From contig CM069607.1 in the NCBI GenBank assembly GCA_035771175.1, positions 10,784,501-10,848,500 on the forward strand: a stretch of 64,000 nt of DNA, written 5' to 3'. This DNA is from Paratinospora sagittata (Eukaryota > Streptophyta > Magnoliopsida > Ranunculales > Menispermaceae). The notes under the pieces were generated by a model that saw nothing but the letters and a program-made list of their open reading frames with translations, was not told the DNA's origin and did not search any database. This document shows positions 36,671-46,763 of the stretch, piece by piece. A program made the translations under genes and the position numbers. How positions within the stretch are numbered: the stretch's first letter is position 1; each line of letters starts with the position of its first letter.

Positions 36671-38180
36671 TTATCACGAGAAATTGAAACAATTCTTACT
36701 ATTCTCATGGCCTCTTCCGTGATTATAACCAAAAACTCAAGTGAACCGGAAACCTCTCTCTCAACATTTCACCAATGCTCTAGCCTAATATCCATCAAGT
36801 TAGATAATTCTAACTTTCTGCTATGGCGGTCCCAAATGGTGTCCTTAATTCGTAGCATTGGCTTACTCCACCACTTAAAAAAGGGTAATCAACCAGGCAA
36901 GGAGATTATTGAAGAAGATGGAAAGATGATGTGTAACACTCTGTAGTTTTAATTATACACCTACATTAACTGATACGTATATTGACGCATATACGTACAT
37001 ATGAGTTAAATATATGTGTATCAGCATATATGAATTAAGTGGATTGTATTATTAAATACAATAATATCACTAGATTATAAAATACTATATATATGAACTT
37101 GATAATGAAGTAATTTAATGAACGAGGAGTTGTTAAAGTAATTTAATAGTTGAATAGTTTAGTTGAATGAATTAAATTAAGATGGAGAAGTTGCTTTATT
37201 AAAATGCATGAGGAGCATGAAATCTTTTAAAAAAAAAATATCTCATTCTCTCTCCAACGTTTAGGAAGAAAGAAAAAAAAAACCAAAGAGAAGGAAGAAA
37301 AAACGAAGAGGAGGAGACAAAAAAAAGGGAAAGAACGCGAGATTTGTGCCAAATCGAAACCTGCGGTAAGTGATTTTTACTTTATTTCTTCGTGAAATTG
37401 ATATTTAAACTAGATGTAACGATTCTCTCGGAGTAATTTTTGCTATGGGAGTTGTTTTACGGTGTTTTCGAAATTGGAGTTTTGACCCAATTTAAATGAA
37501 AATTTGCTGTGGAGGTTGAAAAATATTTCCTAGACTATAGAAACCCCGAATATGCGATTAGATTTCATTTATTTGTTCATTTAAAATTTGTATAGCTGTT
37601 AGAAGTTAGATTTGATATTGGAGACCTTTTGAACCCTATTAAAACCCGATGAAACTCCAGTTTAAGACTGTAGAAAGATAGATCTATTAATTCCGGACAT
37701 TTCGATGTTAAGATCATGATTTTTGGATATGATTTGATATTTTTAGTAACTACATATAAGGTTTTTGTAAGTAAAATTGACTTTGGATACCTCTGCGAAC
37801 ATGTAAAACCTCAGTGTTACCTGTTGAAAGTGGTAGAATGATAGTAAGATTGATTTTACACGTGTCAATGTGGACAGAATAATTTTAGGAATGTTTTATA
37901 TTTTTAATAAAATTGATATATGTTTCCAGTAGAAAAATAAAATTAAGAACTAGTGGAAATATAATTTGGAAATCTATTTTTACAGTTTCTTCTTGTGGAA
38001 ACATCTAGATTGACCGTAAAAATAATATAGTAGCATCTTCAACTGCTTATGAGTCTTAAATTGAGTTGGAATTTGAATTTATGGAATGTGTATAATATTT
38101 TTAGGTTGCTAAAATAAGAATTAGTGGTGAATGAGCAAGACTTAACAGTAGATGTGAGACGTGCGAAGGCAGATCGCATA

Positions 38181-39692
38181 TGTAATACCCTGTATTTCAC
38201 AAAAAAAAAATTACTATTTTGGCAACGCCCGAACGTTCAGGCGCATGACAGAACGTTCAGGCGCATGACAGAACGTTCAGGCGCAATACATGCCCAAACG
38301 TTTAGGCGCATGCCAGAACGTTCAGGCGCATGCCAGAACGTTCAGGCGCATTACAGAACGTTCAGGCGCATGCCCGAACGTTCAGGCGCAAAAATATCTA
38401 TATAAGAAACCTCCTCATTTCTCATTCCTCACACCAAATCACCTTCTCTTGTGAATTTCTTCTCCTTTCCACGCATTCTAAGTTTTTGAGACTCTCTGTC
38501 CGAGACTCTCGGTACGGTGCAACAAAGTTCTGTCCGGTGGAAAGCGCCAGATCTGAAAGCGGTGCAACGAAGTTCTGTCCGGAGGAAAGCGCCAGATCTG
38601 AAAGAAGAAGTTTTATCTGAAGGTGGGGAACAAAACATAGGTTTGCGTGTTTCATAACTTTTATTAAAGTTTACATTCAAATATTATTATGTCTACTATT
38701 CATTTACACTGCATTATGTCATCTACTGTTTATACTGCCACACTTATGCCTGTATATTTGGAATTCATGTATTGCACTGTTATAATGCCGGATTTGTAGT
38801 CAATCTGACTCAACTAGACTCGGTCTTGTCCTCAGTAACTTTAAATAGTGAACGGGAGGCAGCAGGCTACTCTAGGCGATTGGTATTTAAGCAGACCTTG
38901 TGTCTCACCTCTCAACTGGGGACTGATCTAGTTAGTCTTATTGAAAGCTATTAGCTTATACAGTAATATTGAATGTCCTACTCTTGCACGTCGTGATACC
39001 GACCCTAATAAGGATCACCAGACGTTGCCAAAGTCAGTCTAAATGTCAAGAAAGACTAGACCAGTTCATGCATTGGCATCATACATATCACCACCTAGGG
39101 ACGTATATGGTTTATGATTCATAGAATAGTTAGGAGCATTGCTCACTATTCATTACATTTCTCTGGAGAGGGACGTACATGAGAACCCGGCTACACCCGG
39201 GGAGGGACATCAGTACGTGAATCCAGAGCATCGTTCCTGTACGTGAATTCAGGCGATGTACGTTCATCAAACCATTACTAGACGGTGTCATGCATACAAT
39301 CATATTGATTGATTATGATGCTCACATGTGTATTTAAGATATTTGATATTGAAGTATGCTTTATTAATTGTTATACTCATGCACTATTTACCCACTGAGC
39401 GCGTTAAGCTCACTCCATTATTATCAAATCTTTCACAGGAAATTAGGGTGGACTGGGTGCAGGTTATGGAGCCCACATTTTGTACCCTTTGTATGATTCA
39501 TTGGGGATTTTGGGAGTATGTTACCTTGACCATTTTATGTACAAAAGTATTCTGAATTAAATGAAATCAGATTTGTACTGTGTGTACCGTATTTCCGTTG
39601 CGCACTCTGTTGTTACCATTGTAATTGTTCCAAATGCGCGCCCCGTCCGAGAGTGTACCGCCGGTTAAGGCGCGTCCGGGCGGGGTGTGACA
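38181..39692 (+). mobile_element. Family-C solo LTR (1512 bp), perfect TSD
   Basis: Starts TGTAATACCCTG and ends GGGCGGGGTGTGACA, flanked by GCATA at 38176-38180 and 39693-39697. It is the same family as the 3' LTR at 53362-54704 (shared GGTGGGGAA-A-ACATAGGTTTGCGTG segment and GACTGGGTG segment). No internal region, so a solo LTR. Confidence 0.85.
38231..38390 (+). repeat. 20-bp minisatellite, eight units, in family-C solo LTR
   Basis: Units of GAACGTTCAGGCGCATGACA start at 38231, 38251, 38271, 38296, 38316, 38336, 38356 and 38376. The third interval is 25 bp. Each unit carries the 8-bp palindrome GAACGTTC, mutated in unit 4. The related LTR at 53362 has only a degenerate single copy near 53398. 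Confidence 0.9.
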
Positions 39693-40390
39693 GCATATAA
39701 TATCATTTCGTTAGGAATTAGTCCTGGATGAGTGTTACGCGTAACGTCATTGTCAATAGGACTGTCCTGACAAGAATTTTAAATCCTTGAAATGATTGTG
39801 AATTGGGTAAAGATAGGTTGTGACTACCTTGTAACGGCCATACAAGGGTTAAACCCGCTCGATTACCTTGAAGGAGGGAGATTGTGGATTTCGATGAAAA
39901 CTCTGCATTGTTTTATTGCACAAGCATAAACTTTATCTTGCTGGCATGTATGTTATCTTTGTTGAATAATGCATGTGTGTTTCATAAATGTATTGAATGA
40001 CTTTAAATGTCATGTTTCCCTAAATGCATATGATTGTGTAACACCCCGTAATTTTAATTAAATACATACATTGAAGTACGCGTATATCAAGATGTATAAT
40101 ACACGTATTTTATACGTATGCGCTAAATATACGCGTGTATGATTAGTAAATAAATAAAATTATGAGATGAAGTTGAATTACATTGATTAATTTATGGGGT
40201 TGGTTAATTAAAAATGTGGATTTGATTATGATTGAATGAAGTTAATGAAATTTGATAGAGGAGTTAGTTAATAAAGAGAGTCACGGTGCATGGAATCATT
40301 TGTATATATAAATCTAAATAAAAATAATAATAATAAAAAAAAAATAAAAAGAAAAAAAAAATAAAGATATATATTCACTGAGCCAACATA

Positions 40391-42094
40391 CTAGCCAATC
40401 ACCCTCTTTATACTAGCCAACATCCCTATCTCTGCATTAGTGGCCATCCTGCCTCGAGTGAGAGAATTTAACGAAGTCTTGCCACTATAAATAAATGCGG
40501 GTTGTCCTGGTATTTGAAAGACTACTTTCTTATCAAAGCAGTCCACATGGGCATGATAGGCAGCCAACCAATCCATACCCAGTATAGCATCGAATTCCAG
40601 GAATTCTAAAACCCTAAGATTCACAATCATTTCATGATCTGCATATTTGTCCACACACTTTTCACACAACATATTGGGGTAGATTCGGTCTCCTGCTGCA
40701 GTACTCAGAACCAACGGTGTACTAATCCTAACAGGAGTTAAATGCAACCTATCTACCATGTGGCCAGCAATAAATGACAAGGTGGATCCAGCAACAATTA
40801 ACACATACATCATAGTGTCGCAAATAGAAATCATACCTTCCACCAAGTTCTTGTTCGCCTCTGGATCTGGCTCGGTAACAGCCCTGGCTTGCTCTCTGAC
40901 AAGCGTGGGAATAGGAACAGTAGCAGATGGATTTGTTGGAGTCTGCGGGGCTGACTGCAAAGGACACCGGTACGCTTTATGTCCCTTGTTCCCACATCGA
41001 AAGCATGTGAAAAGAGGACGATATGCAGATGAAGCTGTCTGCGACGCAGTGCCTGGCATGGAACGCCAACCACTCTGACTGCCTGGTCCCCTATGCGGCC
41101 ATGGTGCCCCAACCGACGATCCCTGTGTCGGTGGCCTCGTAACAGACTGTGATATTCTGCCTGCCGGTGGTGGTAGCGTTACTGTTGGAGGAGTAACTGG
41201 AATCATAGCAGTAGGCCTCTCAACTATTTTTGCCTTTTTCTGTTCACCCCACCAGTTTCTGTCCCATCTCTGCTTTCTCGGACTCTGATAAGATACCTGC
41301 TGCTCTATACCTGCCTGTGATGTGGGCATTGCCCGTGGTGGCTTATTTTTCATCTCTACTGTCTCATAATCCAGTGCCTGTCGCACTGCCTGATCATAAG
41401 TTTGAACACCAGCAAGAGCTAAACCTTTCTGGATTGGATCATTAAATCCTTCCCTGAGCCTCTTCATTCGCATCAGATCTGTTTGTACCATCTCAGGGGC
41501 AAACAAGGCTAATCTATTGAACTCATATTCATATTCTCTCACAGACATGTTTCCTTGCTGTAATTCTATAAATTGTTTATGCCTTTTGTCTACCTCAGAC
41601 GGGGGATAGTATGTCTTGTAGAATACTTCTTTAAATTGATCCCAAGTATCTATGGGTCCCTGAGCTCGGCTTATTGTTTGCCACCATCTCTCAACCTTAC
41701 TCGAAAATTTAAATCGAGCAAGTTTAATCTTGTCCCTATCCAGTGCATGCATGTCCTCAAATATAACTTCGATCCTCAGAAGCCAATCCTCAGCAACCTC
41801 TAACTCTAGACTGCCATCAAACATAGGCGACTCACGTCTTTTAAATGCTTTCATCACTTCTTCATATCTGCGAGTCTCATCTATATCCTCATGAGTCTCT
41901 ACTATCTCCTGCACTGGCACAGGTTGTTCTGCAGATGCACCCGCACTACTCGCACCAACCTCGGGTATTACAGGTGCTGGAGGCCCTTGATTATCTTGAA
42001 GGCGTGTCAACATACGCATCATCTCAGCATTTTGTCTCTGCTGAGCTATCATCATTTCTTCCAATTTCGTCAACCTTTCTTCTTGTGGGTCCAT
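40391..42094 (-). CDS. Gypsy-D gag-protease, intact frame
   Basis: 567 codons without a stop. The N-terminal 40 residues are a likely coiled coil (LTKLEEMMIAQQRQNAEMM). The gag domain covers about residues 95-245 (ESPMFDGSLELEVAEDWLL, YYPPSEVDKRHKQFIELQQG). The zinc knuckle CFRCGNKGHKAYRC is near residue 360. The protease region has YVLIVAGSTLSF where the family has a D-S/T-G active site, so the catalytic Asp is replaced by Val. The downstream FDAILGMDWLAAYHAHVDC is kept. Gag would package RNA into particles; maturation by this protease is not expected. The start is fixed by the first Met after the leader, about 155 nt from the primer site. It lies opposite in strand to the pol of the same element. 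Confidence 0.85.
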   Translation of the reverse strand: MDPQEERLTKLEEMMIAQQRQNAEMMRMLTRLQDNQGPPAPVIPEVGASSAGASAEQPVPVQEIVETHEDIDETRRYEEVMKAFKRRESPMFDGSLELEVAEDWLLRIEVIFEDMHALDRDKIKLARFKFSSKVERWWQTISRAQGPIDTWDQFKEVFYKTYYPPSEVDKRHKQFIELQQGNMSVREYEYEFNRLALFAPEMVQTDLMRMKRLREGFNDPIQKGLALAGVQTYDQAVRQALDYETVEMKNKPPRAMPTSQAGIEQQVSYQSPRKQRWDRNWWGEQKKAKIVERPTAMIPVTPPTVTLPPPAGRISQSVTRPPTQGSSVGAPWPHRGPGSQSGWRSMPGTASQTASSAYRPLFTCFRCGNKGHKAYRCPLQSAPQTPTNPSATVPIPTLVREQARAVTEPDPEANKNLVEGMISICDTMMYVLIVAGSTLSFIAGHMVDRLHLTPVRISTPLVLSTAAGDRIYPNMLCEKCVDKYADHEMIVNLRVLEFLEFDAILGMDWLAAYHAHVDCFDKKVVFQIPGQPAFIYSGKTSLNSLTRGRMATNAEIGMLASIKRVIG

Positions 42095-42249
42095 TTCAAT
42101 CTGTCATTCACAGAGATTGAAAAACACATAAATTAGACAATCCGATTATTAAGTCTTTATACGATACTTTATGTACCCGTACATATACCCTACAAACGAA
42201 CATAATATAATAAAACTTTTAATCTTTTAGGCTTTTAATCCTAAACGTG

Positions 42250-42261
42250 GCTCTGATACCA
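42250..42261 (-). promoter_or_regulatory. Gypsy-D primer-binding site (tRNA-Met)
   Basis: The minus strand reads TGGTATCAGAGC four bases from the LTR end (TGTCACGACG on the plus strand at 42266). It fixes the orientation of gag as reading leftwards. Confidence 0.85.
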
Positions 42262-42265
42262 ATAT

Positions 42266-42771
42266 TGTCACGACGCCCCTGACGTAGGCTGACGTCATGA
42301 CCGGCACAATGTACTATACACTGTACATACCCGTATACAGTATACAATACATTGTAAGCCTTCACGTACTCTCACAATTTATCCCAAACTTACAGAATTT
42401 TTTTTTTATTTATTAGTTTTTTTTATTCTAGTTGCATCCCACGTTGGATGCAACTAGATAGATTTTTTTCTTATTTTTTTTTCTTTTTATTTTATTATTA
42501 TTATTTTTTTTATTTAGATTTATATATACAAATGATTCCATGCACCGTGACTCTCTTTATTAACTAACTCCTCTATCAAATTTCATTAAATTCATTCAAT
42601 CATAATCAAATCCACATTTTTAATTAACCAACCCCATAAATTAATCAATGTAATTCAACTTCATCTCATAATTTTATTTATTTACTAATCATACACGCGT
42701 ATATTTAGCGCATACGTATAAAATATGTGTATTATACATCTCGATATACGCGTACTTCAATGTATGTATTT
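42266..42771 (-). repeat. Gypsy-D 5' LTR, minus orientation, internally shortened
   Basis: The minus strand runs from the LTR start arm (42771) to the terminal GTCGTGACA (42266). At about 506 bp it is far shorter than the roughly 2-kb family-B LTRs, so most of the middle is missing. A 12-bp perfect hairpin sits inside it at 42428-42457. Confidence 0.7.
42428..42457. repeat. 12-bp perfect hairpin within the shortened LTR
   Basis: CTAGTTGCATCC, six-base spacer, then its exact reverse complement. It lies close to where the LTR end and LTR start parts are joined. Confidence 0.8.
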
Positions 42772-42805
42772 AAATACCTATATTTCAATCTCGATATAGG
42801 TATTT
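42772..42805. repeat. 12-bp perfect hairpin at LTR/pol junction
   Basis: AAATACCTATAT, ten-base spacer, then its exact reverse complement, placed exactly between the inverted LTR arm and the first pol codons (42799). Confidence 0.85.
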
Positions 42806-44277
42806 CTGTTGATTCTGCTAAAGTTGAGGCAATCATCAATTGGCCAAGACCAACCACAGTGACTGAAATCCGTAGTTTTCTGGGTCTCGCTGGTTATTAC
42901 CGAAGATTTGTGGAAGGCTTTTCCCGATTGGCTTCCCCACTCACAAGGCTGACTCAGAAAAATGTGTCATTTGTGTGGACTTCTGCATGTGAGGATGCTT
43001 TCACTGAGTTGAAGAAGAAACTAACTACTACCCCAGTTTTAGTACTCCCAGAACCTGGAAAGGAGTTGGTGATTTACACCGATGCATCACATTTAGGTTT
43101 GGGATGTGTATTGATGCAAGAGGGTAGAGTGATTGCTTATGCATCCAGACAGTTGAAGATACATGAGAAGAATTACCCTGTACATGATTTAGAACTAGCA
43201 GCTGTGGTATTTGCATTGAAATTGTGGAGACATTACCTCTATGGGGAAAAGTTCACACTGTATTCAGATAACAAAAGTCTGAAATATTTGTTTGACCAGA
43301 AAGAGTTGAATATGAGACATCGTAGATGGTTGGAATTCCTAAAAGATTATGATTTCACGTTAGAATATCATCCTGGAAAGGCCAACGTCGTAGCTGATGC
43401 ATTGAGCCGAAAACGGGTTGAGACCCAAGTGGTAGCTTGTCAGATGGCCCAGGAGTGGCGACTTTTAGAGAGAGCTACTATGATGAGTGTTCTCTCCATG
43501 GCTCCACAAGTTGACATTTGTGCTCAGATGCATATACAGGTGACAGATTCGTCTATTCAAAAGATTAAGAATATGCAGCAGCATGATCCTGATCTTGGTA
43601 TGTATGAGTCGTGGGCAGATAGTGCAGACAGGGCAGATTGGCAAAGAGGTCCAGATGGTGTCCTGCGTTATCAAGGGAGCTTATGGGTACCCGTGGATAG
43701 AGCATTGAGGGCTGAGTTATTAGAAAAAGCACATAGATCTCAGTATACCATTCACCCAGGGTCTACAAAAATGTATCATGATATGAAGAGAACAGTATGG
43801 TGGCATGGGATGAAGAAAGATATAGCTGAGTATGTGCGAAATTGTGAGGTGTGTCAGCAAGTGAAAGCTGAACATCAGAGACCAGGAGGTCAGATGCAAC
43901 CATTATCTATTCCAGAATGGAAATGGGAGCATATCACGATGGACTTTATCACAGGATTGCCCAGATCTCAGGGTAGATTTGACGCCATCTGGGTCATAGT
44001 TGACAGATTGACTAAATCTGCACACTTTCTTCCAATGACCACTAAAGACTCGATTGATAGACTGAGCAGATTGTATGTGCGGGAGATTGTCAGGTTGCAT
44101 GGTATAGCTGTTTCTATTGTGTCGGATAGAGATACGCGGTTCACATCGAGCTTTTGGAAGGCCATGCATGCTCGATTTGGTACTCATCTCCGTTTTAGTA
44201 CAGCATTACATCCTCAGACTGATGGCCAGACTGAGAAGGTGATTCAGATGCTTGTTAGGACAGACCTAACGAAATGA
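42799..44277 (+). CDS. Gypsy-D pol fragment (RT end, RNase H, integrase), open frame
   Basis: The open frame starts at an ATG at 42727 inside the LTR arm, but pol similarity begins at 42799 ([18 protein letters not shown]), downstream of the RT catalytic box, which is absent. RNase H keeps [18 protein letters not shown] and LYSDNKSL. Integrase keeps the HHCC pattern ([14 protein letters not shown]) and the acidic triad region ([25 protein letters not shown]). The pol match ends at about 44253 and the last eight codons come from inverted LTR. The lack of any stop in about 485 pol codons suggests a young element. It cannot support reverse transcription by itself. Confidence 0.85.
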   Translation, partial: GISVDSAKVEAIINWPRPTTVTEIRSFLGLAGYYRRFVEGFSRLASPLTRLTQKNVSFVWTSACEDAFTELKKKLTTTPVLVLPEPGKELVIYTDASHLGLGCVLMQEGRVIAYASRQLKIHEKNYPVHDLELAAVVFALKLWRHYLYGEKFTLYSDNKSLKYLFDQKELNMRHRRWLEFLKDYDFTLEYHPGKANVVADALSRKRVETQVVACQMAQEWRLLERATMMSVLSMAPQVDICAQMHIQVTDSSIQKIKNMQQHDPDLGMYESWADSADRADWQRGPDGVLRYQGSLWVPVDRALRAELLEKAHRSQYTIHPGSTKMYHDMKRTVWWHGMKKDIAEYVRNCEVCQQVKAEHQRPGGQMQPLSIPEWKWEHITMDFITGLPRSQGRFDAIWVIVDRLTKSAHFLPMTTKDSIDRLSRLYVREIVRLHGIAVSIVSDRDTRFTSSFWKAMHARFGTHLRFSTALHPQTDGQTEKVIQMLVRTDLTK

Positions 44278-45173
44278 CAATGAGGAATCGCAAAGCCTCA
44301 TCATTACAAACTCTAATGCTAAAATCAGTTTACATGATCCATAAAACTCAATGCCTTATATATAATATCACATGCGTACAATCAAACAGTTTATATGCGT
44401 ACAATGCCATACAAGAACCAAATCAAGAAAACTATACTCACAGTGGTTACACGGGTTTTCTAATTCAACTGCTAAAATCGAGCAACAATAGGGCTTCCTC
44501 AAGAACGTTTATCCATGCCCTTAAGCTCTCAATTGAAACACTGAAATGACCATAGATTATCATGAGAATCATCATTTACCATTTCGGTAGCTACTAAAAT
44601 ATCAACTCACTGTTCACAGGACTATTCATTTTTTTTACTATTCACTTTTTACTATTTACTATTCACTATTACTATTCACTTTTACTATTTACTTTACTAT
44701 TCACTATTTACTATTTACCTTTTATTTTGACTATTCATCCGAAAGATGTAAATTGTATTAAAATTGTCCAACGGCTCCAAAAATCATAAAATTGAATCTA
44801 ACCACATATTCGGGTTTCTAACAGTCCAGGGAGCATTTTCTACCATTCTAGCGGAGTTTCATTCACGTTGGGTCCAAAACCCCAATTCTTGAAAATGCCG
44901 TAAAACGGCTCCCACGACAAAAATTACTCCGCTAGAAATGTTACATCTAGCTTAGATAGTAATTTTACTACGAAAAATAGCAAAAATAGCTTACCGGCAC
45001 GTCGAATTTGGCGCGAATCTCGCGTTTTCTCTTTTTCTTCTTCTCCTTCTTCTCTCTGTTTCTCTCCTTCCGTCTGCAACTTCTTCTGCAACGTCTTCTT
45101 CTTCTTCCTTTCTATTTCATTTGTTTTATTTTTATTTATTAGTTTTTTTTATTCTATTTGAATTTGATTTGTT
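44254..45173 (-). repeat. Family-B LTR middle segment, minus orientation
   Basis: Matches in reverse the middle part of family-B LTRs (the TCATTTCGTTAGG region through the GTGAATA simple repeat to a CT-rich stretch). It joins the integrase abruptly at 44253. Past 45173 the outer LTR resumes in plus orientation (CATATCAAGATATATATTCA). Confidence 0.7.
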
Positions 45174-45864
45174 GTCATATCAAGATATATATTCACTGAG
45201 CTTGTTGTGTGCTCACTCCATTCCTTCCAATATTTCAGGTACATAATCGAAAGAAAAAGGGAAAGCTAGAGAGTGATTGACACTTGATCCAAATCCCTAT
45301 CTTGTTTATGTATGTATGCTTGGAATAATGACTTATATACATTTTATTTTGTTATGTATAATTATCACCTGACTATGTATATAATATTACATAGCTGGGA
45401 TGGGTTGTATGGTAATGGATTATAGTTGAATATGTTGGTTTGTGAAATATTTAGGAATGATGTATATAATTGTGTGATTAAATGGTGGATAGGATGGTTG
45501 GAATGGTTAGATGCATACATGAGATAAATGAATGAATGAGATGAATATTGTAGATGATTATATATATATTGGATTTGATTTGTGGTATATTAGAGAAAAT
45601 GTAAGATGTCCAAGTCTATGGGGACATGCTGCCAAACTTTTTTGAAAATTTTGTAAAATTCTGTTGAAGCTGACAATGTATTGTTCACTATGTCTGTCAT
45701 GACGTCAGCCTATGTTAGAGGCGTCGTGACATGGTGCCAAACTCAAACCATCAAATTTGGGTTAACAATGATGGCTTATTAACCACTTGGTTAATGAGAA
45801 ACATTGAACATGAAGTTCTGGTAACTTTGGACAACATCGAAATGGCGTCATAGGTATGAAACTC

Positions 45865-46273
45865 TGTCACACCCCAGTACACAGCACACCGCAGTGTCTA
45901 GTACTCCCGGGATGTGATGGGTACGCATACCCCAGCCACTATATACCACATAATTTTGTCACATCCCAGTACACAGCCCACCGCAGCGTCTAGTACCCCC
46001 GGGATCATTTGTCCACACTATTCACTATTCATGAATAGCGCAGGGCCTCCCCCAGATTCGAACTCACAACCTATAGTTTGAATCCGAACTCTGAGTAACC
46101 ACTGAGCCAAATGTAAATAGTGTGGACAAATGATCCCGGGGGTACTAGACGCTGCGGTGGGCTGTGTACTGGGATGTGACAATATTATGTGGTATATAGT
46201 GGCTGGGGTATGCGTACCCATCACATCCCGGGGGTACTAGACATTGCGGTGTGCTGTGTACTGCGGTGTGACA
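45865..46273. repeat. Foldback repeat with long TIRs, holding a tRNA-like unit
   Basis: Begins TGTCACACC and ends GGTGTGACA. The two ends are reverse complements over about 80 bp with few differences (for example CTAGTACTCCCGGGATGTGA). A second inner pair (CAGCGTCTAGTACCCCCGGG) repeats the pattern. Inside, on the minus strand at 46044-46113, is a tRNA-like segment with TGGCTCAGTGG and GAGTTCGAATC boxes. It belongs to the same family as 61312-62054. Confidence 0.75.
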
Positions 46274-46747
46274 AAAAGGCCTTATGTGTCTGGCTTATCA
46301 TTGAGACCTTCTCTTGATTTTATTTTGATTTCAGTCTCAACTATATATGTTTTTACAGAAGTACCCACACCATTAGCATCCAAATCTGGAGCTATCAATG
46401 GTTTAAGCTTCTGTCTTTCTCAGATTACAACTTTGCCACAAGCTCATAAGTTGTGCATTTCGTTGTTGTTGGGTAGTTACTAGCCATATATAAGTTATAT
46501 ACTTTATTATCATTGGATTACATCCAGTTATTTTTCTTTCAGCCTTCTGATCCTTTCGTGATCAGCAATTTCCAGTATTAATCTTGACTGGTCATTTCCA
46601 AATCTGGAATTCACCGACACAGGTGATTCTCAGTCAAGATAACATATTGGATTAGGCTCAACATAATAGGACTACCCATATATATACTCATACAAACAAT
46701 CATAACATCATAAAGCTTTTAATCTTTAGGCTTTAATCCTAAACTTA
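46274..46747 (-). other. Leader of the minus-strand family-B element; no gene
   Basis: The part near the primer site (AAGCCTAAAGATTAAAAG on the minus strand) matches the gypsy-D leader. The part next to the foldback begins AAAAAGGCCTTATGTG, the start of the tRNA-like unit, then turns into unrelated sequence. No gag is present. Confidence 0.5.
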
Positions 46748-46759
46748 GCTCTGATACCA
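46748..46759 (-). promoter_or_regulatory. Primer-binding site (tRNA-Met), minus strand
   Basis: The minus strand reads TGGTATCAGAGC four bases from the LTR end at 46764, as in gypsy-D. Confidence 0.85.
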
Positions 46760-46763
46760 ATAT

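Larger units (their letters stand above)
40058..42771. repeat. Inverted repeat of about 315 bp flanking gag-pro
   Basis: The left arm (40058-40372) and right arm (about 42460-42771) are near-identical reverse complements, both carrying the first part of a family-B-related LTR (TTAAATACATACATTGAAGT at the outer ends). The spacer holds gag-protease. The right arm lacks the first roughly 20 LTR bases. Confidence 0.8.
40037..45173 (+). mobile_element. Gypsy-D: rearranged gypsy element with inverted 5' half
   Basis: Pieces in window order: LTR start, plus (40037-40372); gag-protease, minus (40391-42094); primer site and LTR, minus (42250 to about 42771); RT end, RNase H and integrase, plus (42799-44253); LTR middle part, minus (44254 to about 45173). 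Re-inverting 40373-42771 would give normal order. The RT core and integrase C-terminus are missing. It starts TGTAACACC after GATTG (40032-40036). The right end is not a clean LTR terminus, and no matching TSD was found there. Confidence 0.7.
36932..45731 (+). mobile_element. Family-B-like LTR, itself holding two insertions
   Basis: Starts TGTAACACTCTG and ends GGCGTCGTGACA. Its own sequence occupies 36932-38180, 39693-40036 and about 45174-45731 and matches the family-B solo LTR at 27168-29244 in order. It is interrupted by the family-C solo LTR and by the rearranged gypsy-D. With inserts removed it is about 2.1 kb. No coding of its own; probably a solo LTR. The TSD is TGATG/TGGTG. Confidence 0.75.

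Noticed and set aside
38231..38390. Possible CRISPR-like array (regular 20-bp units)
   Set aside because: Units are directly adjacent with no unique spacers, in a plant LTR; this is a minisatellite.
41845..42120. Plus-strand frames over gag
   Set aside because: Antisense shadows of the gypsy-D gag-protease frame.
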